Source of the DNA: Candidatus Woesearchaeota archaeon
GTDB lineage: Archaea > Nanoarchaeota > Nanoarchaeia > Woesearchaeales > JAGVZT01
Length of the DNA stretch: 64,000 nt
Assembly: GCA_017608295.1 (NCBI GenBank)
Contig: JAFCGF010000011.1
Location: 1-64,000 of the forward strand
Reading direction: 5' to 3'
This document shows, one piece after another, positions 8,557 to 18,167 of the stretch. Each line of letters starts with the position of its first letter. The first letter of the stretch is position 1. Made by a program: the position numbers and the translations under genes. The notes below the pieces were generated by a model. That model saw only the letters and a list, made by a program, of their open reading frames with translations. It searched no databases and was not told the DNA's origin.

Positions 8557-9282
8557 ATGGAAGAACGATTGCAAAAAACTCTGGCAAGAGCTGGTTTGGG
8601 ATCTCGCAGGTCATGTGAAAAATTGATTGCCGACGGGCTGGTTATGGTTAACGGTCGGTTGGCAACGTTAGGGACGAAAGTTGATCCAAATAAAGATAAG
8701 ATCGAAGTCAACGGGAAACTGGTATCAAAACCTGAACCAGTTAAATATATCGCGCTGTATAAACCCCGTAATGTCCTCTCAACAGTATCCACACAGGATG
8801 AGCGGAGGACCGTTCGAGACCTGGTCGATGAACCCGGGACAATTTATCCAGTAGGTCGTTTGGATTTTGACAGCGAAGGATTGATCCTGCTGACTAATGA
8901 TGGCGACCTGACAAATAAACTAACGCATCCAAGGTATGGGCATGAAAAAGAATATCAGGTTTTAGTGGCAAAACGACCCAATGAAGAACAGCTGGACTGT
9001 TGGCGAAGAGGGATAGTACTCGAGGATGGGCATCTCACCTTACCTGCGAAAGTCCGGTTTACGAAGACTCATGGGAAAGGTGCATGGATAAACGTGATAC
9101 TGCGTGAAGGTAGAAAACGCCAAATCCGTGAAATGGGAAGCCACACCGGATTGTCCGTGGTCCGAATAATTAGGGTTCGAATTAGAACGCTTCACCTTGG
9201 TAAACTCAAACCCAGTCAATGGCGTCACCTGACAGGCAAAGAAATCGAGGACCTTAAGGGGTATAACAAGAACTCACCATAA
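8557..9282 (+). CDS. 23S rRNA pseudouridine synthase, RluB/RsuA family
   Basis: The enzyme isomerises a uridine in ribosomal RNA to pseudouridine. Residues 1-60 are an S4 RNA-binding domain (ERLQKTLARAGLGSRRSCE). The catalytic domain carries the family motif GRLDFDSEGLILLTNDG with the nucleophile Asp103, and EGRKRQIREM near residue 187 is the usual RluB/RluE/RsuA signature. The length of 241 fits RluB. Which rRNA position it modifies cannot be read from sequence, so no symbol is given. AAGGAG lies 6 nt before the ATG. Confidence 0.9.
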   Translation: MEERLQKTLARAGLGSRRSCEKLIADGLVMVNGRLATLGTKVDPNKDKIEVNGKLVSKPEPVKYIALYKPRNVLSTVSTQDERRTVRDLVDEPGTIYPVGRLDFDSEGLILLTNDGDLTNKLTHPRYGHEKEYQVLVAKRPNEEQLDCWRRGIVLEDGHLTLPAKVRFTKTHGKGAWINVILREGRKRQIREMGSHTGLSVVRIIRVRIRTLHLGKLKPSQWRHLTGKEIEDLKGYNKNSP

Positions 9283-9371
9283 TTTCAATCACAAGAATTC
9301 ATTGGTTACTGTCAGATTTCTTCAAATAGAACGTTTTGTATATCAGATGTTCACGCCTTCACCTGGAGGGT

Positions 9372-9941
9372 ATGAAAACTAATCCAATGCCCTCAGAACA
9401 AGACAATGCCAAAAGCGAAACATCTGAAATTCTTCTGAAAAATTCGGGCGAATTTCAAATCGTTTACGAACGATACCACCTCTCAGTATTTCGCTTCATC
9501 TTCGGCCTACATGGCGGTCCTATTGAAGATGTTGAAGATTTAACAACCACGACATTCCTCCGGGCCTGGAAATCTCGCCATCGATTTCAAGGAAATATGG
9601 ATTCTGTTCTCGGGTGGCTGTTGAAAATTGCAAGAAACCTGGTTATCGATCAGTTCAGATTAAGGAAGAACAGAGCAGAACCCATTTATATGGAGATGCA
9701 CATTATCCCAGCCAATGAACTTACACCAGAAGAAAAAGTGTGTCAGAATGAGCAGGTTACTACTTTATGGCATGTGTTAGAAACGTTTTCCCGCCAGAAG
9801 AGAGAAATAATTGTCCTGCGCTACATCCTCGGCTGGAGAGTGAAGGCGTTCGCTGAATATCTTGGCATAAATGAAAACAATGTTTCGGTTACGATGAGGC
9901 GCACCCTGAAACGTATTCAAAATGAATGGCCAAAAGAATGA
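9372..9941 (+). CDS. RNA polymerase sigma factor, ECF family
   Basis: The 189-residue product has sigma-70 region 2 (about residues 30-95: YERYHLSVFRFIFGLHG through AWKSRHRFQG and WLLKIARNLVIDQFR) and region 4 (about 125-185: EKREI-like helix then the HTH around FAEYLGINENNVSVTMRRTL), with no region 3, as in ECF sigma factors. It probably directs transcription of a small envelope-stress regulon. GGAGGG ends one base before ATG 9372, which is tight; ATG 9387 is an alternative. The next gene starts within its stop codon (ATGA overlap), the usual arrangement of a sigma factor with its anti-sigma. Confidence 0.88.
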   Translation: MKTNPMPSEQDNAKSETSEILLKNSGEFQIVYERYHLSVFRFIFGLHGGPIEDVEDLTTTTFLRAWKSRHRFQGNMDSVLGWLLKIARNLVIDQFRLRKNRAEPIYMEMHIIPANELTPEEKVCQNEQVTTLWHVLETFSRQKREIIVLRYILGWRVKAFAEYLGINENNVSVTMRRTLKRIQNEWPKE

Positions 9942-10348
9942 AGGAAAATTCCGGATACAGCTCAACTTCTAACGGATCGAACATCCCAAGCATGGAGCAA
10001 TTAGAAAAGCTCCTGGGGCGCATTCAACCAGAACCCAGTCATCGGTTTCACGAACGAATGGAGAAGCAACCATGGAATCGTGATCCAGAAATCCCCCTGA
10101 TGACCTGGTTTCTGGCGCGAAAACACCGTGCTATTATTCTGGTTTCAATTTTCATGGGATTCATCATCATCCTGGTGACACCGTCGCTGGACGTCGTAGC
10201 TAACAGGATCGCTCAGTTTTTCACCACTTCACCAACAGACCAGGTTTCAATCGAGATCCCAATAGATAATACCCAGCATCAAGTCATTGAACTTACAGAC
10301 ACTGTTCTCGAAGTATCCCAAAAGGCAGGCTTTTCGATTAATGAATGA
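9938..10348 (+). CDS. putative anti-sigma factor, N-terminal part (frame-split gene)
   Basis: The gene begins at ATG 9938, overlapping the sigma stop by four bases. Residues 1-55 are a soluble N-terminal region facing the cytoplasm. One membrane helix follows (about 61-81, AIILVSIFMGFIIILVTP), then about 50 extracytoplasmic residues ending AGFSINE. The reading stops just where the neighbouring frame continues as a DUF4367-like domain (LMNEPEYLPDGYSF). Together the two frames look like one anti-sigma protein broken by a +1 shift near the TTTT at 10331-10334. The fit as an anti-sigma rests on position, topology and the sensor-like tail; no zinc-binding HCC motif is seen. Confidence 0.6.
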   Translation: MKENSGYSSTSNGSNIPSMEQLEKLLGRIQPEPSHRFHERMEKQPWNRDPEIPLMTWFLARKHRAIILVSIFMGFIIILVTPSLDVVANRIAQFFTTSPTDQVSIEIPIDNTQHQVIELTDTVLEVSQKAGFSINE

Positions 10349-10769
10349 GCCAGAATATCTACCTGACGGCTACAGCTTTCAGGGTGCAGGGTACAACGAC
10401 GCCCGAAAGGTGGTGACGTTATCCTACGAATCGGATGATGGTTCAATAATCAGGATATCTCAACGTCCAAAAGGTGTTGAATATCAGAGTATCAGCGTAA
10501 ACGCAAAGGTTGAACGTGTCAATATCGGACCATATTCTGGCGAATATGTTGAAGGCAGCTGGAAGGTTGTTGAACCAAACCCACTTCAACTTCAATCCAC
10601 ATTGACAGTGACCCTGCAAGCGGATTGGAATCCTCAGGCAAGCACGAAGTTTCTACGTTGGCAGCAAATGGATATGCTGATTGAAATTGTTTATAATGGA
10701 AGTAGTGATGACTCTTCAAAGATTCTAGAGAAATCCGATCTCATTACGATTGCAGAATCTTTTCGGTAG
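10341..10769 (+). CDS. DUF4367-like extracytoplasmic domain (C-terminal part of the split gene)
   Basis: The frame is open from about 10287, but residues resembling the family begin at ATG 10341 (MNEPEYLPDGYSFQGAG), which overlaps the previous stop by 8 bases. The 142 residues fit a LolA/DUF4367-type beta-rich domain as found at the C-termini of anti-sigma and lipoprotein-sorting-like proteins, ending FLRWQQMDMLIEIVYNG and a short helix. It has no signal peptide of its own, so as a separate protein it would stay in the cytoplasm. That argues for a single gene broken by a frame change. Translational coupling of two genes is the less likely alternative. Confidence 0.55.
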   Translation: MNEPEYLPDGYSFQGAGYNDARKVVTLSYESDDGSIIRISQRPKGVEYQSISVNAKVERVNIGPYSGEYVEGSWKVVEPNPLQLQSTLTVTLQADWNPQASTKFLRWQQMDMLIEIVYNGSSDDSSKILEKSDLITIAESFR

Positions 10770-10806
10770 AATTACGTGAAGTGAAGTCAAGTTTACAAAT
10801 AATAAT

Positions 10807-10818
10807 CATGTTAACATG
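10807..10818. promoter_or_regulatory. 12-bp perfect palindrome upstream of the glycosyltransferase gene
   Basis: CATGTTAACATG is a perfect palindrome 30 nt before the ATG at 10849, in an otherwise AT-rich leader. It could be an operator. No clear -35/-10 pair overlaps it, so its role is open. Confidence 0.3.
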
Positions 10819-10848
10819 TGATAAAACCCGTAGATTTCTGGAGTTTCA

Positions 10849-13800
10849 ATGCAAAATACTAAAGACAATCAAGTCCACTGGTTAGATAAGCCAATCCTGA
10901 CGACGATTACTATAAATTGGGAGACAGCATTTTTCGTTATCATTTTCATTATTGGAATCATAACGAGGTTCTACGACCTTGAATCAAGGGTAATGAGCCA
11001 TGATGAAAACTCGCATGTTTACTACTCCTGGAGGTTGTCAAAAGGAGAAGGATACCAACACACACCGTTAACCCATGGTCCATTACTGTTTCACCTAACA
11101 GCGGTTTCTTACTTCTTCTTTGGTGACAATGATTTTACGGCCAGAATCCCCTTTGCTCTTTTTAACATCGCAACGATAGGATTCCTATGGTTTTTCCGTA
11201 AATATTTAGGAAGAATAGGGACATTAATTGCAGCCGCATTGATGGTTATTTCACCATATATGCTGTACTATGCCCGCTATGTCAGGAACGAAGCCCTGGT
11301 AGGTTTATTTGGCTTGATCACGATCTGGTCAATCCTCAGATATTTAGAAACTGGAAAGGATAAGTATACATACTGGCTTGTAGCGGCGACAACATTGCAT
11401 TTCACCACCAAAGAGACATCATTTATATACACTGCACAAGCCTTAATTTTTCTAGGGCTGGTTTTCATCTATCAGATTCTCAAGAATCAGAATTGGGTAA
11501 TCGAGAGATATAGAAAAGTATTTATTCTTACACTGATCATCGGATTTCTATTTTTGGCGATAAGCGGGGGAACAGGTCTTGTATTAGGAAATGCAGAACC
11601 AATTCCAACTGAAGGGACTGAACCAACAACAGGAAACATACCATACCTAACGTTAATTCCAATGGCATTATGCGGATTATCACTCCTTCTAAGTTTATAT
11701 TTTGCCCTGCGAGGATTGACATGGGAAGTTTTAAAACAGAACCGCCCCTTCAGCTTGATGGTTTTATTGTTGACCCTGATATTACCCCATTTAGTCGCAT
11801 TCCCAGTTCGCATGGCAGGTTGGGATCCAATGGAATACGAAACATGGGAAGGAATCATGAGAGTTGCTGGCTTTTTGATCCCATTATTCCTGATTTCAAT
11901 TGGTATTGGTTTAGCCTGGAATCGAAAGCTCTGGTTAATCAACGCGGCAATTTTTTACATCCCATTCACATTATTATTCACCACCTTTTTCATGAATGGC
12001 CAGGGATTTTTTACCGGGTTAGTTGGATCTCTAGGCTATTGGCTGGAACAACAAGGGGTAGAACGCGGGAGTCAACCCTGGTACTTTTATGCCTTTTTAC
12101 AAATCCCAATTTATGAGTTCCTTCCAGCCCTAGGTTGTTTAATCGCGGGATACCTCGGTATCTTTAGACAGCGCTCAAAAAATAAAAACCTTCATGATAC
12201 TGATAACCACGATGAATTATATAACCATGACTCCGACTTCAACTTAGCGCCGATTCTCCTGGGATTTTGGACAATATCAAGCCTGATCGCTTATTCAATC
12301 GCCGGGGAAAAAATGCCCTGGTTGACATTCCATATTACCCTGCCGATGATCCTGCTAACGGGCTGGGCGGTTGGACAAATCATCCAGAATGTGAATTGGC
12401 ATATGTTTAGAAAGAAGAGAGGTTTCCTGCTTATCATTGTTATGATCATACTGATTATCAGTATGACCTCTGTTTTTGGTTCATTATTTGGATCAAACCC
12501 ACCATTCCAAGGGAGAGAGCTATCCCAACTCAACGCCACCAATACTTTCATGGCAGCGTTGATTGTGACAGCAGCCACAGGTTGGGGGACAATAAAACTA
12601 CTGAACGAGTGGGAGATAGAACAGGTAGGGCGGATTGGTTTATTAACATTTCTGGTATTCCTTGGATTAATCACCGCTCGATCAGCGTTCCGGGCTGCAT
12701 ATATAAATTATGACAATGCAACGGAGTATCTCGTCTATGCACATTCAGGGAGTGGACCCAAAAAAGCGCTCGAACAAATAGAGGAGCTTTCTGAAAGGAC
12801 AACGGATGGATTGGAAATTGTCGTAGCATATGACGATGAGACAACCTATCCATATTGGTGGTATTTAAGGAATTATCCCAACGCAAAATTCTATGGCGCA
12901 AATCCCACCCGGGAGCTGCGTGATGCTCCAGTAATTCTTGTGGGTGATAACAATTATTCAAAGATCGAACCTGTAGTCGGGCAAGCCTATCACCAGTTTG
13001 ACTATATTAGAATCTGGTGGCCTGATCAGGATTATTACAACATGACATGGGAAAGAATTAAAAATACATTGACAAATCCTGACATGAGAGAGGCGATTTT
13101 TCAAATTTGGTACAACCGTGACTATACCAAATATGCTGAGGTAAAAGGGAAGGATATGAGCCTACCTGCCTGGGAGCCTTCAGATAAGATGCGCTTATAC
13201 GTCAGAAAGGACATCGCCTCGCAGGTTTGGAATTATGGACTATCCCCAATATATACGGAAGAACTGCTGGCTGATCCTTACGAAGGGAAAGGAATCACGT
13301 TCCCGGCATTGTCTGCTATTGGTAAAGAAGGAGATGATCCTGGCGAATTCAATATGCCACGGGATTTGGCAATTGCTCCTGACGGTTCAATATATGTAAG
13401 TGATACAGGAAACCATCGAATTCAACACCTGGATAAATCAGGAAACGTCCTTCATATTTGGGGTGTATTTGCAGACAGCGCAAAAGGTAATGCACCTCCA
13501 GGAACATTTTATGAGCCCTGGGGTATAGTAGTGGGTCCTGATGGTGCCGTTTATGTTGCGGATACATGGAATCATCGAATCCAGAAATTTTCCAAAGAAG
13601 GAAATTTCATCACACAATGGGGTTACTTCGGGCAAGGAGAGAGTGGTGATGCTTTCTGGGGTCCGCGCGATCTCGCTTTTGATGCAGATGGCCATATCTA
13701 TGTAACTGATACTGGCAATAAGAGGGTGGCAATCTTTGACCAGGGCGGCAAGTTCATTGCTGAATTTGGAAGTGCAGGATTACTGGAAGGTCAGTTTGAT

Positions 13801-14217
13801 GAACCTGTCGGATTAACAATCGATAGTAACGGCAGAATAATCATCGCGGATACCTGGAACCAACGAGTACAGGTGTTTTCAATAGATTATGCAAATCTGG
13901 ATTTTTCTCCGCTGCTTGAATGGGAAATTGTTGGATGGTATGGACAATCCCTGGAAAACAAACCTTATATCACAACTGATGCAACAGGAAATATCTATGT
14001 AAGTGATCCAGAAGGTTATCGAATACTCCAGTTCGATTCTCAAGGGGAATTTGTCCAATTCTGGGGAGATTATGGTACAGGTATGGATGGATTCAATCTT
14101 CCCACTGGATTAGTTTTCGATGAGGGCGGCTTTTTATGGGTAGTTGATTCTGGGAATCATAGAATTTTAACGTTCCCCCCTCCATCAGATATTCAATTAG
14201 AAGATGAGGAGGAATAA
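10849..14217 (+). CDS. GT-C glycosyltransferase-like (TIGR03663/Agl23 type) membrane protein fused to an NHL propeller
   Basis: The N-terminal ~620 residues form a polytopic membrane domain with about a dozen helices, like the dolichyl-phosphate-mannose transferase (ArnT/PMT) group. The acidic motif SHDENSHVYYSW (Asp52, Glu53) sits in the first outer loop, where GT-C enzymes keep catalytic acids; this region matches the TIGR03663 family. Residues of about 630-810 are soluble (PYWWYLRNYPNAKFYG). About 815-1115 hold six NHL blades (for example DGAVYVADTWNHRIQKF). It probably transfers sugar from a lipid carrier to an exported acceptor, with the propeller outside for binding (inference). It stands alone downstream of the sigma/anti-sigma pair. 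Confidence 0.82.
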   Translation: MQNTKDNQVHWLDKPILTTITINWETAFFVIIFIIGIITRFYDLESRVMSHDENSHVYYSWRLSKGEGYQHTPLTHGPLLFHLTAVSYFFFGDNDFTARIPFALFNIATIGFLWFFRKYLGRIGTLIAAALMVISPYMLYYARYVRNEALVGLFGLITIWSILRYLETGKDKYTYWLVAATTLHFTTKETSFIYTAQALIFLGLVFIYQILKNQNWVIERYRKVFILTLIIGFLFLAISGGTGLVLGNAEPIPTEGTEPTTGNIPYLTLIPMALCGLSLLLSLYFALRGLTWEVLKQNRPFSLMVLLLTLILPHLVAFPVRMAGWDPMEYETWEGIMRVAGFLIPLFLISIGIGLAWNRKLWLINAAIFYIPFTLLFTTFFMNGQGFFTGLVGSLGYWLEQQGVERGSQPWYFYAFLQIPIYEFLPALGCLIAGYLGIFRQRSKNKNLHDTDNHDELYNHDSDFNLAPILLGFWTISSLIAYSIAGEKMPWLTFHITLPMILLTGWAVGQIIQNVNWHMFRKKRGFLLIIVMIILIISMTSVFGSLFGSNPPFQGRELSQLNATNTFMAALIVTAATGWGTIKLLNEWEIEQVGRIGLLTFLVFLGLITARSAFRAAYINYDNATEYLVYAHSGSGPKKALEQIEELSERTTDGLEIVVAYDDETTYPYWWYLRNYPNAKFYGANPTRELRDAPVILVGDNNYSKIEPVVGQAYHQFDYIRIWWPDQDYYNMTWERIKNTLTNPDMREAIFQIWYNRDYTKYAEVKGKDMSLPAWEPSDKMRLYVRKDIASQVWNYGLSPIYTEELLADPYEGKGITFPALSAIGKEGDDPGEFNMPRDLAIAPDGSIYVSDTGNHRIQHLDKSGNVLHIWGVFADSAKGNAPPGTFYEPWGIVVGPDGAVYVADTWNHRIQKFSKEGNFITQWGYFGQGESGDAFWGPRDLAFDADGHIYVTDTGNKRVAIFDQGGKFIAEFGSAGLLEGQFDEPVGLTIDSNGRIIIADTWNQRVQVFSIDYANLDFSPLLEWEIVGWYGQSLENKPYITTDATGNIYVSDPEGYRILQFDSQGEFVQFWGDYGTGMDGFNLPTGLVFDEGGFLWVVDSGNHRILTFPPPSDIQLEDEEE

Positions 14218-14330
14218 ACCCCACATTTGTGCACCCAAATCGGAGAATTAACACTTTTTTTTGCAGGCAAAAACATTTTCCCGAACATTTTTCATGCATA
14301 CTAAAATCTGCGTACTCTTGATAATTAATA

Positions 14331-14380
14331 GGTTGATCTCTAGATATAAGCCGAAAGAGATCAACCATAAATATTTTTTT
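14331..14380 (+). terminator. probable terminator of the glycosyltransferase gene
   Basis: GGTTGATCTCT (14331-14341) pairs over 11 bp with AGAGATCAACC (14356-14366). A run of seven T begins a few bases later, around 14373. It lies 114 nt beyond the stop. The spacing between stem and T-run is longer than ideal. Confidence 0.55.
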
Positions 14381-14513
14381 AGAATTGATCGCAAAAGAGA
14401 TAATGCTCAGGATTCAGACACTGAAAACTAATTGTAAAATTCCATCTTGTATAATGGCTAATGGAGACAGAAATACCTATGAATTGTTTTTGCATCATAG
14501 GAGGTAATTTATT

Positions 14514-15023
14514 ATGATAATCTTCTCAACGATTGTAGGACTTGCTGTCCTAGTTATCGGACGCCAATTATTTTGGGTGGCCGTATCCGGACTCGGATTC
14601 ATTATCGGCTTGACTTACACAACACAATACCTTCAAGGCTCCCCCTATCTAATCGTACTCATAAGCCTGGGCGTTGGCCTAATTGGCGCAATCCTGGCAT
14701 ACACCTTAGAAAAAGCAGCTGCCGGACTGGTTGGATTCCTGGCAGGTTGGTACCTGATGATAATACTTTTTGATAATATATCGTGGAACCCCGGGCAAAG
14801 CCTGATAGTCTTTCAAATAATTGGGGGATTAATTGGTGTAGGATTGATAATGGTGATATTTGATTGGAGTTTGATCATTCTTTCTTCCCTTGCCGGCGCC
14901 ACAATGATTGTTCAGTCCATGCAATTCAAACCATCTATTAATTTAACTGTGTTCCTGGTTTTACTTGCATTAGGTTTAACAATCCAGGGGATCATGTGGA
15001 TGCAAGAACAAAATGATTTCTGA
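14514..15023 (+). CDS. small polytopic membrane protein (DUF4203/TMEM198-like)
   Basis: The 169 residues consist of six or seven closely spaced hydrophobic helices with many glycines (for example LISLGVGLIGAILAYTLEKAAAGLVG). The glycine spacing recalls the DUF4203/TMEM198 group; this is a resemblance by eye. No catalytic residues or charged pore motif are visible, so function is unknown. AGGAGGT lies 8-9 nt before the ATG, giving a strong start, and TATAAT at 14450-14455 is a possible -10. No partner gene adjoins it. Confidence 0.65.
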   Translation: MIIFSTIVGLAVLVIGRQLFWVAVSGLGFIIGLTYTTQYLQGSPYLIVLISLGVGLIGAILAYTLEKAAAGLVGFLAGWYLMIILFDNISWNPGQSLIVFQIIGGLIGVGLIMVIFDWSLIILSSLAGATMIVQSMQFKPSINLTVFLVLLALGLTIQGIMWMQEQNDF

Positions 15024-15408
15024 TCATTCTCAAACGATGCTTCTTGACCTTAAGCAATAACAATTCTCCCAGATGATGCCGATGGTATAATAGTTTTACT
15101 GGAAGATTAGACCCTGGAACCAATCGATTTACATTTCTTTTTCGATTATTCTACGCAGTTTTCCAACTTTCCATAGTCATTGAACGATCATTTCTTTCTA
15201 AAATGAAAGATCACGGAATCAACCAGAATTGGAAAAATTCTACAGAGCTCCATTTCTTGAAAACACCAAATTCTCAGGTCTTAGAATATTAAATATTCAT
15301 GTTTGAACAATAAAGGCGCCTATTAATGCTGCCTACATTACCCGATTAGCGGTTTAACCCTGAGAACTAGAAACATACAATAAATAACCAAAAGGGAGAT
15401 ATCACTTC
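15024..15408. other. gap upstream of sucC with an isolated extended -10
   Basis: There is no gene in these 385 bases. TGGTATAAT at 15083-15091 is a consensus extended -10 that could start a long leader. A second, nearer promoter at 15353-15381 is listed separately. The middle of the gap shows only weak short inverted repeats. Confidence 0.4.
15353..15381 (+). promoter_or_regulatory. candidate sigma-70 promoter of sucCD
   Basis: TTTAAC (15353-15358), a 17-bp spacer and TACAAT (15376-15381) precede the sucC ATG at 15409. Transcription would begin about 21 nt before the ATG, leaving room for the AAAGGGAG ribosome site. Confidence 0.5.
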
Positions 15409-16548
15409 ATGAAACTTCATGAGTACCATTCGAAATTGATATTTGCTGAAAATGGAATCCCAATTCCTAAGGGGAAAATAGCAACTACTTCATCCGAGGC
15501 AAAGCAAATTGCTGTTGAATTAGGGGGCAGTGTGGTTGTAAAATCTCAAGTATTAGTTGGGGGACGCGGAAAAGCCGGAGGCATCCGTCTAGCCAAGAAT
15601 CCAGATGAGGCGGAAGATTTAGCTACCAAAATCCTCAGCATTAAGATTAAAGGATTACCAGTCCGGAAAGTTCTCGTTGATGAAGCTGCAAATATTGAAG
15701 AAGAGATCTATCTTGGAATTACAAATGATCGGGCTGCAAGAAAACCAGTCCTAATGGCATCAGCTGAAGGGGGCGTTGATATTGAAGAAATCGCCCGGAC
15801 AAAGCCAGAAAAAATCATAAAAGTACACATTGATCCGTTATTAGGTTTGCGGGACTACCAATCAAGGGATATATCCGCAGGAATTGATCTGCCCCGTCAA
15901 TATTGGAGAGATTTCAGCCAAATCGCAAGAGGACTTTGGAAAGCCTATGAGAAGTGCGATGCAACATTAGCTGAAATAAACCCGCTCGTTATAACACAAG
16001 AGAAAATGCTACTTGCAGTAGATGGGAAAATGGTTATTGATGATAACTCCCTTTTTCGCCATCCTGAGTTAGCAGGGAAAAGAGACCTTGACATCGAAGC
16101 TCAGGCGGAGACTGAGGCTCGAAAATATGGTCTTTCCTATATAAAACTCGAAGGAGATATCGGCTGTCTGGTCAATGGCGCAGGTTTAGCAATGACGACA
16201 ATGGATATTATTAAGCTCTATGGAGGAGAACCGGCAAATTTCCTTGATATCGGGGGAGGTGCGAGTTCAGAGAAGGTTGCCGCGGCTTTTCAAATAATCT
16301 TATCAGATCCAAATATCAAAGCCATCCTAATAAATATTTTTGGCGGTATTACCCGAGGTGACATTGTTGCTCGGGGAATAATATCTGCCTTGGAAGAAAT
16401 TGATACAACAGTACCCATCATTAACCGTCTCGTTGGAACGAACTCTAAAGAGGGGCTACAGATTCTCAACGATGCAAACATGATCACAGCTGAAACCCTT
16501 GTTGAAGGTGCTAAAAAAGCTGTCTCAGCAGCAAAGGGAGAACGTTAG
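15409..16548 (+). CDS. sucC: succinate-CoA ligase (ADP-forming) subunit beta
   Basis: This is the ATP-grasp subunit of succinyl-CoA synthetase, which makes ATP and succinate from succinyl-CoA in the TCA cycle. The 379-residue protein starts with the standard MKLHEYHSK. It has [17 protein letters not shown] in the nucleotide-binding fold and AEINPLVIT at the metal site, and ends with the CoA-ligase domain ([28 protein letters not shown]). AAAGGGAG lies before the ATG. sucD follows after one base, so the two subunits are made from one transcript. Confidence 0.96.
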   Translation: MKLHEYHSKLIFAENGIPIPKGKIATTSSEAKQIAVELGGSVVVKSQVLVGGRGKAGGIRLAKNPDEAEDLATKILSIKIKGLPVRKVLVDEAANIEEEIYLGITNDRAARKPVLMASAEGGVDIEEIARTKPEKIIKVHIDPLLGLRDYQSRDISAGIDLPRQYWRDFSQIARGLWKAYEKCDATLAEINPLVITQEKMLLAVDGKMVIDDNSLFRHPELAGKRDLDIEAQAETEARKYGLSYIKLEGDIGCLVNGAGLAMTTMDIIKLYGGEPANFLDIGGGASSEKVAAAFQIILSDPNIKAILINIFGGITRGDIVARGIISALEEIDTTVPIINRLVGTNSKEGLQILNDANMITAETLVEGAKKAVSAAKGER

Positions 16549-16549
16549 A

Positions 16550-17422
16550 ATGAGTATATTGATTGATAAGAATACCCGACTTCTCGGTCAAGGGATCACA
16601 GGACACCAAGGTCTTTTCCATGCTCAGAAAATGTTGGAATATGGCACAAATTTAACCGCTGGCGTTACACCTGGAAAAGGTGGGGAATGGATACTCGAAG
16701 GAAAGGTCCCGATATTTGATTCGGTGAGAATTGCTCGAGAAGCAACAGGGGCAAATACAACTGTGATATTTGTGCCAGCTCGATTCGCTGCAGACGCAAT
16801 GTTTGAAGCGGCGGATGCAGGGATTGAATTAATCGTATGTCTCACTGAAGGAATTCCTGTGAAGGACATGATGAAGGTCCGCTCCTACCTGGATCAGAAG
16901 AACTGCCGTCTGGTTGGACCAAATTGTCCGGGATTAATAACACCAGGAGAAGCCAAAGTTGGAATTATTCCTGGAGATATCGCGATTCCAGGAAATGTTG
17001 GTGTTGTTTCCCGATCAGGTACATTGACATATGAGGTTTTATTTACGTTGAAGGAACAGTATATGGGGGTGAGTACCTGTGTTGGGATTGGTGGTGATCC
17101 GATAAATGGAACCAATTTCATTGACGTTCTCCACCTATTTGAAGAAGATTCCTTCACTGATCAAGTTGTAATTATCGGCGAAATTGGTGGTTCAGATGAA
17201 GAGAAGGCTGCTGAATTTATTGCTAATCAAATGACCAAACCTGTTGCTGGTTTCATCGCTGGACAGACCGCTCCCCCTGGAAAACGTATGGGACATGCTG
17301 GCGCCATTGTTGAAGGCGGTTCAGGTCTTGCAGCAGACAAAATTAAGGCACTAGAAAATGCAGGAGTCAAGGTGGCAAAACATCCAGAGGAAATCCCAGA
17401 CCTTTTGAAAACCCTTCAATAA
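16550..17422 (+). CDS. sucD: succinate-CoA ligase subunit alpha
   Basis: The alpha subunit binds CoA and carries the phosphohistidine intermediate. The 290 residues begin [20 protein letters not shown] (CoA-binding Rossmann fold), include [17 protein letters not shown] and SRSGTLTYE, and hold the active-site histidine in [11 protein letters not shown] (His249). The open frame extends upstream into sucC, but ATG 16550, one base after the sucC stop and about 8 nt after GGAGA, gives the usual N-terminus. Confidence 0.96.
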   Translation: MSILIDKNTRLLGQGITGHQGLFHAQKMLEYGTNLTAGVTPGKGGEWILEGKVPIFDSVRIAREATGANTTVIFVPARFAADAMFEAADAGIELIVCLTEGIPVKDMMKVRSYLDQKNCRLVGPNCPGLITPGEAKVGIIPGDIAIPGNVGVVSRSGTLTYEVLFTLKEQYMGVSTCVGIGGDPINGTNFIDVLHLFEEDSFTDQVVIIGEIGGSDEEKAAEFIANQMTKPVAGFIAGQTAPPGKRMGHAGAIVEGGSGLAADKIKALENAGVKVAKHPEEIPDLLKTLQ

Positions 17423-17660
17423 ATCGCTTATGATTAAGCATTACTAAAATATTCTTGCTGATAATCAGAAAAGTGATAAAAATTATAAATTGACCTTCAT
17501 TTTCGGGGTGAATTATTAAAATTGGTGGCTTTTTCTTTTAATTCGGACCTTGAAAAACACCGTTAATTCTTGAGATTGTAAGAATTTATCAGTTGAGGAA
17601 AGTTCCATCTGAACAAAGGTTTTTAGAAAGAACCCGTTAAAAAATAGAAATACAGGTATA

Positions 17661-17692
17661 AAAAAACGGCTGGCAGTGTCCAGCCGTTTTTT
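17661..17692. terminator. bidirectional intrinsic terminator between sucD and acpP
   Basis: AAAAAACGGCTGG (17661-17673) pairs perfectly with CCAGCCGTTTTTT (17680-17692) around a 6-nt loop, giving a T-run on both strands. It serves sucD on the plus strand and acpP on the minus strand. The rest of the 319-base gap (17423-17741) is AT-rich with no visible gene. Confidence 0.92.
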
Positions 17693-17741
17693 CGTATCCA
17701 GTCTTGATCAATATCTTAGAGACTGATCTTTATTCGGATTA

Positions 17742-17981
17742 TTACTGCATTTTTGTTTTTAAGTATTCAACAGCCTCACCGACAGTTGTGATCTTTTGTG
17801 CATCTTCGTCAGAAATCTCACCACCAAATTTTTCTTCAAATTCCATAATCAATTCGACGAGATCCAAGGAATCTGCTTCAAGATCCTCGCGAAAACGGGC
17901 TTCCAAGGTTATTTTCTCACCTTCGACGTCCAATAATTCAGTAATAATATCCTTTATTTTCCCAAATACTTCGTCTGACAT
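17742..17981 (-). CDS. acpP: acyl carrier protein
   Basis: ACP carries the growing fatty-acid chain as a thioester on a 4'-phosphopantetheine arm. The 79-residue acidic protein has the canonical helix II motif [19 protein letters not shown], where Ser38 of DSL receives the arm. A good promoter lies at 18055-18082 and a shared terminator lies downstream, so it is transcribed alone. No other fatty-acid gene is adjacent. Confidence 0.96.
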   Translation of the reverse strand: MSDEVFGKIKDIITELLDVEGEKITLEARFREDLEADSLDLVELIMEFEEKFGGEISDEDAQKITTVGEAVEYLKTKMQ

Positions 17982-18054
17982 ACCATCCTCCTGGCTGAAA
18001 ATTAATTTTAGGATTATCCCAACTGTGATTTTCCTTTTTCAAATGATCTAAACA

Positions 18055-18082
18055 ATTTTACTCAGGCTGTTCAATCTGTCAA
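18055..18082 (-). promoter_or_regulatory. acpP promoter
   Basis: On the minus strand, a consensus TTGACA (18077-18082), a 16-bp spacer and TAAAAT (18055-18060) precede acpP. It is back to back with the IPP isomerase promoter. Confidence 0.7.
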
Positions 18083-18111
18083 GCGGGTTCGAGTCCAATA
18101 CATCAAGCTCA

Positions 18112-18140
18112 TTGACAGTGCTGAATCAGACTGGTAAGAT
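18112..18140 (+). promoter_or_regulatory. promoter of the IPP isomerase gene
   Basis: Consensus TTGACA (18112-18117), a 17-bp spacer ending TGG (extended -10 feature) and TAAGAT (18135-18140). The start of transcription would be about 20 nt before the ATG at 18168. Confidence 0.7.
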
Positions 18141-18167
18141 AACTTCATCCCACAGGAACACTTATAA

